Source: Micavibrio sp. UBA7689 (lineage in GTDB: Bacteria; Pseudomonadota; Alphaproteobacteria; Micavibrionales; Micavibrionaceae). From it: a stretch of 64,000 nucleotides of DNA. The stretch spans positions 249,356 to 313,355 of the forward strand of contig DLGR01000045.1 in the NCBI GenBank assembly GCA_002482805.1. Reading direction: 5' to 3'. The notes under the pieces are model-generated. The model had not been told where the DNA came from. It saw nothing but the letters and a program-made list of their open reading frames with translations, and made no database searches. Each line of letters starts with the position of its first letter. The stretch's first letter is position 1. Positions 44,930 to 53,564 of this stretch are shown here, piece by piece. Position numbers and translations under genes: made by a program.

Positions 44930-46012
44930 TTAGACGTAAACGCGTTTATAGCGGGGGCCTAGTGAGGTTAGAATTTCATAACCGTTGGTTTGGCAATCAT
45001 TCGCCAGCTGATCGACGTTTTGGTGAGGGCCCAGAATTTCCATCGTATCGCCGATCTGCGGCGGTTTGCCCGTCAGATGGCCGATCTCGACGATGATCAG
45101 GTCCATGGAAACGCGTCCACGTATCGGGCAAGGCTGGCCATTCCAATAAAACTTCGCGCGGTTGCTGCCGCTGCGCAAAAACCCGTCCGCATAACCGATG
45201 CCAAGCGTGGCGGTGGTCGTGTCCTTTTCGAAAGTGTAGGTGTGATTATATCCGGCCGTTTCGCCTTTTTTGACAGCAAGCGTTTGCAGGATTTTCGCTT
45301 CGAGCGTGACAACGCTGCGTACCGGATTGGTCGTTTCTGGCGTCGGGTTTCCGCCATACATCGAAAAGCCGGGGCGGACCAGATCATAATGCCAGCCTTT
45401 GTTGCGAAAAATTCCCGAAGAATTGCAGAGCGATTTTTTTACCTGCGGGAAATGCGCGGCTATGGCGGAAAAATCTTGCGCCTGACGTGCGTTGAGCGGG
45501 CTGTCTTTTACCTCGCTCGCAACAAAATGGCTCATAACGTATTGCAGATTAAAGGGCGTAAGAACTGAAAGATCGGAAAGCAGTTTCTGCATTTCTTCAT
45601 GCCCGAAACCTAATCGGTTCATGCCTGTATCGAAATGCAGGATGGCGGGAAGCTTGGTATTTTTGACCGCTGCGCCATACACTGCCATTTCTTCGAACGA
45701 ATGCAGGATAGGCGTAATGTTTTGCGATATCAAAAAATCGAACGTGTCTTTTTGCACGCCGCCCAGCAGGTAAATGGAAACATCTTTATCGAGCTTACGG
45801 AGTTGTTCGCCTTCATCGGGCGTCGCTATGAAGAAATTTTTGCATCCCAAACCACGCAAGGTTTTGAAAACCTCCTCCGCGCCTGTGCCGTATGCATTGG
45901 CTTTCAGAACGCCTGCGACATCGCCGGATGTATTGCTTTGAAAGATTTTGTAGTTCGCGGCGATAGCGTCCAGCGAGATGGTCAGCGTGGCTGGTGCGAA
46001 GTCCGAAGGCAT
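44930..46012 (-). CDS. alr: Alanine racemase
   Basis: 360 residues. It converts L-Ala to D-Ala for peptidoglycan. The PLP lysine lies in GVLKANAYGTGAEEV near residue 35-45, the catalytic Tyr region in ETAGYNHTYTF, and the substrate loop in RVSMDLIIVEIG. The C-terminal beta domain ends SLGPRYKRVYV. Its ATG overlaps the dnaB stop by one base (TAATG), so dnaB and alr are co-translated. Confidence 0.95.
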   Translation of the reverse strand: MPSDFAPATLTISLDAIAANYKIFQSNTSGDVAGVLKANAYGTGAEEVFKTLRGLGCKNFFIATPDEGEQLRKLDKDVSIYLLGGVQKDTFDFLISQNITPILHSFEEMAVYGAAVKNTKLPAILHFDTGMNRLGFGHEEMQKLLSDLSVLTPFNLQYVMSHFVASEVKDSPLNARQAQDFSAIAAHFPQVKKSLCNSSGIFRNKGWHYDLVRPGFSMYGGNPTPETTNPVRSVVTLEAKILQTLAVKKGETAGYNHTYTFEKDTTTATLGIGYADGFLRSGSNRAKFYWNGQPCPIRGRVSMDLIIVEIGHLTGKPPQIGDTMEILGPHQNVDQLANDCQTNGYEILTSLGPRYKRVYV

Positions 46013-47499
46013 TAACCGTTGAACCGCGTTTCGAGATCGCCGAAGCGTGTGATATTGGAGTCAAAGAACAGTCGCACGGTGCCGATAGGACCATGACGTT
46101 GTTTCGCTACAATCACTTCTGCTGTGTTTGAACACTCGCCGAGGTCTTGCTGCCATTGCTGGTAACGATCGTTGAATTTGGAATCGTCTTCGCCGGATTT
46201 CCTCTGCGGCTCTTCACGAGAAAGATAATATTCACGCCGGTAGATGAACATGACGACGTCGGAGTCCTGCTCGATAGAGCCTGATTCTCTAAGGTCTGAA
46301 AGCATCGGGCGTTTATCATCGCGCTGTTCTACCGCACGCGAAAGCTGCGAAAGCGCGATTACGGGAATCTGTAATTCTTTTGCGATGGCTTTAAGACCGC
46401 GTGTGATCTCGGAAATCTCCAGAACGCGGTTTCCTTCGGATTGGCGTGTGCCGGAACCCTGCAGAAGTTGCAAATAGTCGATAACCAGCAATTCAAGCCC
46501 GTGCTGGCGTTTCAATCTGCGTGCGCGGGTGCGAAGCTGGCTGATCGTGAGTGCGGGCGTATCATCAATGAACAGAGGAATCTGTGTAAGCGTCTGTGAA
46601 GCTTCGACGAAGCGGATAAATTCCGCCTCTTTGATATTCCCCTTACGAATGGCATCGCCGGAAATGCCCGATTGATCGGAAAGAATACGTGTCGCGAGTT
46701 GGTCCGCGCTCATCTCGAGAGAGAAGAACCCGACGCGCGCGCCCCCGACTTTGCTCTCGGAGTAGGCTTTGGCGGCGTTGAAGGCAATATTGACCGCAAG
46801 TGATGTTTTACCCATCGAAGGACGCGCCGCGAGAATAAGAAGGTCGGAGTTGTGCAGACCGCCTAGTTTTTGGTCGAGATCCTGCAAACCGGTGGTGACG
46901 CCCGTAACATGGGAATCAGACTGATAGGCTTTTTCCGCCATTTCCAAAGCTATTTTGACGGAATCGCGTAAAGTCACAAATCCCGTTTGGCCTGACGAAC
47001 CTGATTCTGCAAGCTTGAACAAACGGCCTTCGGCTTCGGAAATAATATTTTCCGCATCCTGTTCGATGGCGAAATTGAAGGCTAGACTGGAAATTTCCTG
47101 ATTGAAGCGGATGATTTCGCGGCGCAAATGGCGATCAAAAATCGTCTTCGCGTAATCTTTCACATCGTTCAACAAAGGCACTTCGGTGGCAAGCTCCACC
47201 AGATATTGCGTGCCGCCGACAGCCTGCAGGCCTTCGTCTTTTTCGAAATAATCTTTGAGCGTAGTGGCTTTCGCCTCCAACCCCTTGTCGATCATCCGCA
47301 CAATGGTTTCGTAGATTTTGCCGTGCGTGGGGTGTGAGAAATAATCCGGCTTTACGATGTCGTTGATTTTTTCGAGGTTCTTGTTGTCGATCAAAATCAT
47401 GCCGAGTAGACCCTGTTCCGCCTCAAGGTTATGGGGCAGGGTGCGATGGGCGAGCGAGTCGTTGCCGTCGACGACTTTCAGATGCGCGGGTTCGTTCAT
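46012..47499 (-). CDS. dnaB: Replicative DNA helicase DnaB
   Basis: 495 residues. It unwinds DNA at the replication fork as a hexamer. The N-terminal domain (residues ~20-120) has LPHNLEAEQGLLGMIL. The RecA-like C-terminal domain has Walker A AARPSMGKTSLAVNIA, SLEMSADQLATR, Walker B LELLVIDYLQLLQG and RAVEQRDDKRPMLSDLRESGSIEQDSD. No intein is seen. It follows the rplI operon, separated by a terminator, in the usual rpsF-rpsR-rplI-dnaB order. Confidence 0.97.
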   Translation of the reverse strand: MNEPAHLKVVDGNDSLAHRTLPHNLEAEQGLLGMILIDNKNLEKINDIVKPDYFSHPTHGKIYETIVRMIDKGLEAKATTLKDYFEKDEGLQAVGGTQYLVELATEVPLLNDVKDYAKTIFDRHLRREIIRFNQEISSLAFNFAIEQDAENIISEAEGRLFKLAESGSSGQTGFVTLRDSVKIALEMAEKAYQSDSHVTGVTTGLQDLDQKLGGLHNSDLLILAARPSMGKTSLAVNIAFNAAKAYSESKVGGARVGFFSLEMSADQLATRILSDQSGISGDAIRKGNIKEAEFIRFVEASQTLTQIPLFIDDTPALTISQLRTRARRLKRQHGLELLVIDYLQLLQGSGTRQSEGNRVLEISEITRGLKAIAKELQIPVIALSQLSRAVEQRDDKRPMLSDLRESGSIEQDSDVVMFIYRREYYLSREEPQRKSGEDDSKFNDRYQQWQQDLGECSNTAEVIVAKQRHGPIGTVRLFFDSNITRFGDLETRFNG

Positions 47500-47572
47500 G
47501 ATGGTTCCAGCCTATAGGGATTCCAAATCTTATGCCAGAGTTTCGCCCTGTGGATAGCGGGGAGAAGAAACA

Positions 47573-47603
47573 AAAAACCCCCGCCATGACAGCAGGGGTT
47601 TTT
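47573..47603 (-). terminator. Intrinsic terminator of the rpsF-rpsR-rplI operon
   Basis: On the minus strand AAAAACCCC pairs with GGGGTTTTT around a 13-base loop, followed by a T run. It lies between the rplI stop (47622) and the dnaB start (47499). Confidence 0.85.
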
Positions 47604-47621
47604 ATAAATGGTTTCAGAAGA

Positions 47622-48350
47622 TTAACCGATGGTGGTTTCGGCTTCTGCTTCATCCGCAGGAGCAGCTTCGGCCTTTTTGGGCTTCTTGGCGGCTTTCTTG
47701 GCGGCTTTCTCGTCAGCAGCGGCAGAGGCTTTTGCTTCTTCTGCGGCTTCGGCTTTCTCGTTGGCGAGTGCGCCTTCTTCCAGCATCGATGATTTAACAT
47801 CATCGAGTTCGGCGTTGGCGGCTTTGCTACGGGATTTTTCACCTTTGGGATCCGCGATAACGGCTTTGCCGGTTTTCGCTTGGATCTCGGCTTCATCCGG
47901 CGTACGTGCGACGTTGACGGAAACTTTAACCTTCACTTCAGGGTGGAGGATAACGTCAACCGTGAACACGCCGATCGTTTTCACGTTCGTGTTCAGGTAA
48001 ACCTGACCGCGCGTGACAGGCTGCTTGCTTTCGGCGGCCAGAACTTCGGCGATGTCGCGCGAAGTAACGGAACCGTACAATTGGCCGCCTTCGGAAGCCT
48101 GACGGATGATGACCACTTTCGCGGCTTCAACCTTCTTGGCGATTTTCTCTGCATCGGCTTTTTTCTCGGCGTTCGCTTTTTGCAGATGCGATTTTTGTGC
48201 TTCGAAGTAGGCGATGTTTTCTTTCGTTGCGCGCAAAGCTTTGGATTGCGGCAACAAATAGTTGCGTGCGTAACCCGGTTTCACGGCAACAACGTCACCC
48301 ATGGCACCCAGTTTCTCGACACGCTCCAGCAAAATTACTTGTGTAGGCAT
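47622..48350 (-). CDS. rplI: 50S ribosomal protein L9 with long acidic/Ala-Lys tail
   Basis: 242 residues, while L9 is usually about 150. The N-terminal RNA-binding domain is intact (QVILLERVEKLGAMGDVVAVKPGYARNYLLPQSKA), and so is the long central helix and C-terminal domain (VTSRDIAEVLA, ILHPEVKVKVSVNVA). From about residue 155 an extra ~85-residue tail rich in A, E and K (KAEAAEEAKASAAADEKAAKKAAKK) is added, probably disordered. GGAAGGAA precedes the ATG. Confidence 0.95.
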   Translation of the reverse strand: MPTQVILLERVEKLGAMGDVVAVKPGYARNYLLPQSKALRATKENIAYFEAQKSHLQKANAEKKADAEKIAKKVEAAKVVIIRQASEGGQLYGSVTSRDIAEVLAAESKQPVTRGQVYLNTNVKTIGVFTVDVILHPEVKVKVSVNVARTPDEAEIQAKTGKAVIADPKGEKSRSKAANAELDDVKSSMLEEGALANEKAEAAEEAKASAAADEKAAKKAAKKPKKAEAAPADEAEAETTIG

Positions 48351-48365
48351 GATTGCATTCCTTCC

Positions 48366-48662
48366 TTAGCGGCTTTCGCTCTCATTGCGCACATACGGCA
48401 TCAGAGCCATAAAGCGCGCGCGTTTGATGGCTTGCGCCAGTTCACGCTGTTTCTTTTGCGAGACCGCGGTGATGCGGCTCGGAACCATTTTCCCGCGCTC
48501 GGAAACGAAGCGGCCCAGAAGGCGCACATCTTTCCAGTCGATTGCAGGAGCTTTCGGACCGGAGAACGGGCAGGTTTTGCGGCGACGGAAGAAGCTTTTC
48601 TTTGCTCCGCCGGCTGCACCATCGCGGTCTCCGCGTTCGGATCTTTCAGGACGTTCGGCCAT
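48366..48662 (-). CDS. rpsR: 30S ribosomal protein S18
   Basis: 98 residues. It binds the 30S platform together with S6. Core motifs [63 protein letters not shown] short Arg/Glu/Gly-rich N-terminal extension ([18 protein letters not shown]) precedes the core. Overlaps rpsF by one base and precedes rplI by 15. Confidence 0.97.
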   Translation of the reverse strand: MAERPERSERGDRDGAAGGAKKSFFRRRKTCPFSGPKAPAIDWKDVRLLGRFVSERGKMVPSRITAVSQKKQRELAQAIKRARFMALMPYVRNESESR

Positions 48663-49018
48663 TATGCTGCTTCCTTCTCAAATTCGTTTTCGGATGGGGA
48701 TTTGTCGATCGGCTTCGACGGACCTTTGGACAGTTCGTCCAGACGGATCGTCATGTGGCGAAGGACGTCTTCGTTCAGGCGCAGTGTGCGCTCGACTTCA
48801 TGAACGGCCGTTGCGGGCGCGTCGCATTCGATCAGCACATAGTGGCCTTTGCGGTTTTTTTCGATTTTGTAAGCCAGCGTGCGGAGGCCCCAGTTCTCGG
48901 TCTTCGTGACCTTGCCTTTGGCGTCCTTGATGACTTTTTCGGCGGCATCAGAGATGGCTTTTACCTGCGCATCGCTGAGGTCTTGCCGTGCAATAAACAC
49001 GGTTTCATAAAAGGGCAT
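48662..49018 (-). CDS. rpsF: 30S ribosomal protein S6
   Basis: 118 residues. It forms a platform heterodimer with S18. Motifs: [54 protein letters not shown], and [23 protein letters not shown]. The C-terminus is charged ([18 protein letters not shown]). First gene of its operon, with GAGGAGAAAA just upstream and a hairpin in its leader. Confidence 0.97.
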   Translation of the reverse strand: MPFYETVFIARQDLSDAQVKAISDAAEKVIKDAKGKVTKTENWGLRTLAYKIEKNRKGHYVLIECDAPATAVHEVERTLRLNEDVLRHMTIRLDELSKGPSKPIDKSPSENEFEKEAA

Positions 49019-49041
49019 GATTTTCTCCTCTCGGATATAAA

Positions 49042-49068
49042 GCTGGCCAATAATGCCGTTAGGCCAGC
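49042..49068 (-). promoter_or_regulatory. Leader hairpin before rpsF
   Basis: GCTGGCC and GGCCAGC form a 7-bp stem around a 13-base loop containing AACGGC, about 25 bases before the rpsF start. Ribosomal-protein leaders that bind S6:S18 occur in many bacteria and carry a CCG motif; a CCGAG lies just after this stem. The match is only partial. Confidence 0.35.
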
Positions 49069-49086
49069 GAGGTTTCAGTTGGGGGG

Positions 49087-49116
49087 GTTATAGCGACTCC
49101 CCGTTAAGGATTGCAA
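49087..49116 (-). promoter_or_regulatory. Candidate promoter of the rpsF operon
   Basis: Minus-strand TTGCAA (49111-49116) and TATAAC (49087-49092) with an 18-base spacer lie about 70 bases before the rpsF start. A TTGCAA -35 also appears before acpP and the XRE gene. Confidence 0.5.
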
Positions 49117-49334
49117 GGGGATTCGGCAGGATTCCGCTATTTTGCGAAAAACCCGCCTTAGTATCTGTCCGACTAATAGTTCGTTTGCACGATTTTTTTC
49201 TATGCACCCAAAATTTCCCAATAAAATCAATGGGGAAGGTTCGGGGGCGGAGCGATGCTGTTTGGGAGTGGAGAACATGATATATTATAGGAATAAAATC
49301 ATATTTTGTCTATAAATTACCTGCCTGCCTCTTT

Positions 49335-49364
49335 TTGACATAATTAATCCATAGCTGGTATTTT
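49335..49364 (+). promoter_or_regulatory. Candidate promoter of the 421-aa gene
   Basis: TTGACA (49335-49340) and TATTTT (49359-49364), 18 bases apart, 28 bases before the ATG at 49393. Within the 374-base gap between rpsF and this gene (49019-49392) I otherwise see only the rpsF leader hairpin and promoter. Confidence 0.5.
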
Positions 49365-49392
49365 ATACGCAAGGATACTCTAGGGGAATTAT

Positions 49393-50658
49393 ATGTCGGG
49401 CCTGACCATTAAAAAAAATGATGTCGTCACACATGGCGCTTACCCCAACAGGATCATCGACATCCTTATGAGCGGCAGCCTTCTTTCCAACATCGAAATG
49501 GAAAAAGCGGGATACGAGAACGCGCGCACGTTCAACTTCGAGCGCGATGTCACATACGGCCAGAAAAAGAGCACAGTGGAAGCGCACAATGTGTGTTTGG
49601 AATTAAACAAGTTCTATGGGCTGTCGGGAAAAGACAAGGCCTATATCATGATGCCGGCGCACGCGCTGGCCGACCGCGGATATCAATTTATGGACCAGGA
49701 CGGTTTCCACGTTCTGCCCCCCGGATACAAAGGCCACAGAGATGAAGACGGTACAAACATATCGCTGCGCGATATTCCGTTCCGCATTGTGGCCAACAAA
49801 GAGACGGCACAAGTTCTTGCAAGTGCGATGAAGGCAAGCGGCCTTTACGACCAACAAAAGATAGACGAGACATTCATCATCAACGAGAACATCGCTGACA
49901 TCAGCCACAGCCGCACAAAAGGTTACGAAGAAGAGCGTGTTCGTTGGCTGGAGTCAGGTGAGGACAGTCCACCGCCTGTTGTTAGATACGATGCGGATCT
50001 AGTGCTCGATGAAGCAAAACAATCCATGGGCCTTGGAATGAAGAACGCGCCCGATATAGAACTTACGCGCCATGAAAATTCCCCCAGCGTTTTGACACGC
50101 GCCTTCCCGAATGGTGACCCTGCTAAGATATACCGCAAGGAAAATGCAGACAGAGATTACACGCCCACATCTGCGGTCATGGACAATAAATGGAAACTGG
50201 AGGTTGCGGAAACGCACGAAAACGGAAGGCCCAAATCTTTCAAAATTCCCGGCGGCCACACCTTGGTCCATGCACCCGATGAGAATGATTTTTATCGTTT
50301 TAAATTACAAAACAAAGACGGAAAAAATCTTTTTGACCTACGTATGTACGATCCGGAAAGATACAAAATCGGCGAGCGCGGATGGCAAGACAACACCGAA
50401 AGATGGAAGTGGGAAACGTCTGGCAGGACGACATTTGATGAATCCATCGCCTGTTCCATGCTTTTCACACGCGCCGTTCGCCGCGGCATATTCGATGCCT
50501 ATGCACCGCCGCCCCCTCCGTCAAGTCGTCCGCGTGGTGCGGCGCCCGAAGATAATCTCGGCACAACATTTTCCGATGCGAATGACGCAAAACCAAACAG
50601 CCAGCCGAGCACCGGCGCTTCACCATCGTCCCCATCCGGCCAACGCTACGATATGTGA
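49393..50658 (+). CDS. Hypothetical protein, 421 aa
   Basis: No family recognised. AGGGGAA precedes the ATG. There is no signal peptide or membrane span. The first half contains THGAYPNRIIDILMSGSLL, an H-G...I-L-x-S-G-x-L pattern like the first strand and helix of ADP-ribosyltransferase-type folds, and YIMMPAHALADRGYQF. The second half holds charged strands (RPKSFKIPGGHTLVHAPD, YRFKLQNKDGKNLFDLRMYD). The tail is low-complexity Pro/Ser/Gly. The ART resemblance is a weak inference. Confidence 0.7.
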   Translation: MSGLTIKKNDVVTHGAYPNRIIDILMSGSLLSNIEMEKAGYENARTFNFERDVTYGQKKSTVEAHNVCLELNKFYGLSGKDKAYIMMPAHALADRGYQFMDQDGFHVLPPGYKGHRDEDGTNISLRDIPFRIVANKETAQVLASAMKASGLYDQQKIDETFIINENIADISHSRTKGYEEERVRWLESGEDSPPPVVRYDADLVLDEAKQSMGLGMKNAPDIELTRHENSPSVLTRAFPNGDPAKIYRKENADRDYTPTSAVMDNKWKLEVAETHENGRPKSFKIPGGHTLVHAPDENDFYRFKLQNKDGKNLFDLRMYDPERYKIGERGWQDNTERWKWETSGRTTFDESIACSMLFTRAVRRGIFDAYAPPPPPSSRPRGAAPEDNLGTTFSDANDAKPNSQPSTGASPSSPSGQRYDM

Positions 50659-50681
50659 TTGTTGGACCGCGCATATATAAT

Positions 50682-50711
50682 CCGCCCGCTTGGTGGAGGC
50701 CAAACGGGCGG
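50682..50711. other. GC-rich hairpin between two convergent hypothetical genes
   Basis: CCGCCCG and CGGGCGG, extended by TTGG and CCAA, form a long stem around TGGAGG. No T tract follows on the + strand, so it is not a standard terminator, although it lies where both genes should end. Confidence 0.5.
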
Positions 50712-50748
50712 GAATTAAAAAACGAAAATGAAAAAGTTTCCGCTATTG

Positions 50749-51066
50749 TCAGTCGGTCATATGACGGATGGGTGAGTTCATATTACCGTTGCGTTCCAGA
50801 TAATTCGCCATGAACATCGCCCACGGGGTTTTGCATTGGCGCGAACGTTCCTTGTTGGAAGCGCAGCGCAGAATGCGCGAGAGTTGTTCATAGGTAAGTT
50901 CGGGATCGCCGAAGGCGCGGCGGAAATCGGTCAGCGATTGGTGGCTGGCATATTCCGCATAGTCCGCGTTCGGATGATCCGTTTCGCAGGATACTTTATA
51001 GGCGTATCTGGTTTCTTCGAGTACACGGTGGATTACGTTCTTGGTTTTTGTCGCTTCAGAGCTCAT
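50749..51066 (-). CDS. Hypothetical protein, 105 aa
   Basis: 105 residues from the ATG at 51066, which has a strong AGGAGGT at the correct distance; the earlier in-frame ATG at 51072 touches that ribosome site and is unlikely. The product is charged and helical (FRRAFGDPELTYEQLSRILRCASNKERSRQCKTPWAMFMANYL), with no signal or membrane segment and no recognised family. Convergent with the 421-aa gene. Function unknown. Confidence 0.65.
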   Translation of the reverse strand: MSSEATKTKNVIHRVLEETRYAYKVSCETDHPNADYAEYASHQSLTDFRRAFGDPELTYEQLSRILRCASNKERSRQCKTPWAMFMANYLERNGNMNSPIRHMTD

Positions 51067-51436
51067 GGTCATACCTCCTGTTGGTTGGTGATGGTCTGAG
51101 TTCCTCTACCTTTTGCCGCGATGCGGGTTATCAGGCCCCCGCTTATTTTATTCCCCTCGAATCGTAGTCTTTCCAGTTTTGACATTCTTTGAGTCATTAC
51201 TGTGGCTGGGTTAGGGCTCTTTCTTGAAGCTCCGAGCCTTGGTCCAGCAGTGGTGATTGGTTATATTTGTACTTATATAACAAAAACGCATAGCTGCCTA
51301 TAATATTCTGCCATGCAGTGCGTCATTAGGATATGTGCATATTCACTTATGAAATATAAAAGGCGCACTTGAAAAAGTTCCTGCACTACCGCATTCTGCC
51401 CCGAGTTTTAAGACAAAAAAAATCAGAGGGTTAGTT
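51067..51436. other. Intergenic region upstream of fabD
   Basis: A 370-base non-coding stretch. I see GCGGG (51123-51127) and CCCGC (51138-51142) followed by TTATTTTATT, a terminator-like hairpin on the + strand that no annotated gene needs. A TATAAT hexamer lies in CCTATAATATTC near 51300, without a good -35. I see no tRNA, no convincing ORF and no known riboswitch. Confidence 0.4.
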
Positions 51437-52393
51437 ATGAGCCGTGCATTTATTTTCCCGGGTCAGGGATCCCAGTTCGTCGGTATGGGCAAGGACCTCG
51501 CCGAAACTTTTGTCGAAGCCCGCGAGGTTTTCGAACAGGTGGATGACGCTTTATCGCAAAAGCTTTCCAAAATTATGTTCGAAGGCGACGAATCAGAGCT
51601 CAATCTTACCGAAAATACCCAGCCGGCTTTGATGGCCATGTCCTTGGCAGTCGCCAAGATTATCCGCAAACAAGGCGGCATCAATTTTGAAAATGTCTGC
51701 AGCTTTATGGCGGGACACTCCCTTGGCGAATATTCCGCACTGACTTGCGCAGGCGCGCTTGAACTCACAACCACCGCAAAGCTTTTGCGTACGCGCGGCA
51801 AGGCGATGCAAAAAGCCGTGCCGGTCGGCGTCGGCGCAATGGCCGCTATTCTGGGTTTGGATTTGAAAGACGTACAGGGTGTGGTGAAACGCGCCGCGAC
51901 CGAAGGCGGAAAAGAAATCGTCTGTCAGGCCGCCAATGACAACAGCGACGGACAAGTTGTTGTTTCGGGCCACGCAGGCGCGGTGCAGCTTGCAATAGGG
52001 TACGCAACAGACGCAGGCGCGAAGAAAGCCATTTTGCTCCCCGTATCAGCACCGTTCCATTGTTCGTTGATGGCACCCGCCGCGCAGGAAATGGCGTATG
52101 CATTGGCCGACACCGTCATCCGCCCGCCTTACGTGCCGATCGTTGCGAACGTCACCGCGCGCGCGGTGAGCGAACCTTCCGATATCCGCCGCCTTCTGGT
52201 TGACCAAATCACGGGTATGGTGCGCTGGAGAGAATCCGTGCAGTGGATGAAAGAGCAAGGCGTGACCGAAATGGTTGAACTCGGCGCAGGCAAAGTTTTG
52301 AGCGGGCTCGTCAAACGCATCGAAAAAGATGTGGCGTGCGAATCCGTCGGAACACCCGAGCAGATCGAAGCGTTGATAGAAAAGTTGAAATAA
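51437..52393 (+). CDS. fabD: Malonyl-CoA--ACP transacylase
   Basis: 318 residues. It moves malonyl from CoA to ACP. N-terminal FIFPGQGSQFVGMGKDLAE, the serine nucleophile in FMAGHSLGEYSALTCAG, the Arg region FLRTRGKAMQKAVPVG and the catalytic His in LPVSAPFHCSLMAPA are present. GAGGG ribosome site. First gene of the fabD / unknown / fabG / HAD cluster on the + strand. Confidence 0.96.
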   Translation: MSRAFIFPGQGSQFVGMGKDLAETFVEAREVFEQVDDALSQKLSKIMFEGDESELNLTENTQPALMAMSLAVAKIIRKQGGINFENVCSFMAGHSLGEYSALTCAGALELTTTAKLLRTRGKAMQKAVPVGVGAMAAILGLDLKDVQGVVKRAATEGGKEIVCQAANDNSDGQVVVSGHAGAVQLAIGYATDAGAKKAILLPVSAPFHCSLMAPAAQEMAYALADTVIRPPYVPIVANVTARAVSEPSDIRRLLVDQITGMVRWRESVQWMKEQGVTEMVELGAGKVLSGLVKRIEKDVACESVGTPEQIEALIEKLK

Positions 52394-52398
52394 ATTTT

Positions 52399-52809
52399 AT
52401 GCGAAAATTTCTCAATTACTTTTTCGGATTTATAGCCATCGTCGGAGTAGGGCTGATGGTAAAAGAAAAAGTTATTGATGCTTACCTCGATCCTGTGAAC
52501 CACTACATTATGGCGCAATCTTCAGGTAAGCCATGGGGTACAAAAATAGACGTAATCCCTGAAATATTTTCGGCAGGTGAAGATGTCGCAAATGTAAGAG
52601 CCACATTGATAGAAGCCGATTATAAAAATCTCTCTGAAAATATGATATGGGGACGGTATAAAGATAAAATTGGATCGGGGCGCGAGGCTTATATACTTAG
52701 CGCGAGTACGATGGTTTGTAATATAGAACGATATGTGTTTATAGAATTCGATAGCACCGCAAAATTATCAAAAGCTTCCGCCGCTGTTAATGAACGTGGT
52801 TGTTTGTAG
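52399..52809 (+). CDS. Hypothetical AT-rich protein between fabD and fabG
   Basis: 136 residues from the ATG at 52399, 5 bases after the fabD stop; an upstream extension would lie inside fabD. An N-terminal membrane or signal segment (FLNYFFGFIAIVGVGLMV) is followed by a small polar domain (AQSSGKPWGTKIDVIPEIF, ASTMVCNIERYVFIEFD) with two cysteines. Base composition is more AT-rich than fabD and fabG. No family recognised. Insertion in the fab operon suggests late acquisition. Confidence 0.65.
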   Translation: MRKFLNYFFGFIAIVGVGLMVKEKVIDAYLDPVNHYIMAQSSGKPWGTKIDVIPEIFSAGEDVANVRATLIEADYKNLSENMIWGRYKDKIGSGREAYILSASTMVCNIERYVFIEFDSTAKLSKASAAVNERGCL

Positions 52810-52826
52810 TAAAAAGGAAAAGATAA

Positions 52827-53564
52827 ATGTTCTCACTTCAAGGCAAAACGGCACTGGTTACGGGCGCGACGGGCGGCATAGGCGGCGCCATCGCCAAAGC
52901 ACTGCACGCGCAGGGTGCGACCGTGGGCATTTCGGGCCGCAATGAAGGCAAGCTCAATGAACTCGCAGCGGAGTTGAAAGACCGCGTTTTTATATTTGCA
53001 GCAGATTTGTCTTCTTCCGAAGCTGTCGATGCGCTGGTGAAAAACGCCGAAGAGAAAATGGAAAAGATAGACATCCTTGTGAACAATGCTGGCCTGACCA
53101 AAGACGGTCTTTCCATGCGTATGAAGGATGAAGACTGGCAACAGGTGATCGACGTCAATCTTTCCGCCACGTTCAAACTCGCGCGTTCCGTTCAGCGCGG
53201 CATGATGAAACGTCGCTGGGGCCGCATCATCAACATAGCCTCCGTCGTCGGCGTCACGGGCAATCCGGGTCAGGCAAATTACGTGGCCTCCAAAGCCGGC
53301 ATGATCGGATGGTCCAAAGCGATGGCCGCGGAAATCGCTTCACGCAACATCACGGTCAACTGCGTCGCGCCGGGCTTTATCGCAACGGCAATGACCGAAG
53401 TTCTGACCGACGATCAAAAAGCCAAGATCAACTCCACCATCCCCGCAGGCAAGATGGGATCGAGCGAAGACATCGCCGCCGCCGTTGCCTATCTCGCATC
53501 CGAAGAAGCGGGCTATGTGACGGGCTCGACCATTCACGTGAATGGCGGGATGGCGATGATCTAG
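52827..53564 (+). CDS. fabG: 3-oxoacyl-ACP reductase
   Basis: 245 residues. A short-chain dehydrogenase that reduces the keto group of 3-oxoacyl-ACP with NADPH. Dinucleotide loop TGATGGIGGAIAKAL, NNAGLTKDGLSMRM, catalytic Ser in NIASVVGVTGNPGQ, and YVASKAGMIG (Tyr-x3-Lys). The C-terminal AGYVTGSTIHVNGGMAM is typical. RBS AAGGAA. The stop overlaps the next gene as TAGTG. Confidence 0.97.
   Translation: MFSLQGKTALVTGATGGIGGAIAKALHAQGATVGISGRNEGKLNELAAELKDRVFIFAADLSSSEAVDALVKNAEEKMEKIDILVNNAGLTKDGLSMRMKDEDWQQVIDVNLSATFKLARSVQRGMMKRRWGRIINIASVVGVTGNPGQANYVASKAGMIGWSKAMAAEIASRNITVNCVAPGFIATAMTEVLTDDQKAKINSTIPAGKMGSSEDIAAAVAYLASEEAGYVTGSTIHVNGGMAMI

Noticed and set aside
47880..48803. 307-aa open frame on the + strand
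   Set aside because: Runs antisense across rplI, rpsR and rpsF, which are certain.
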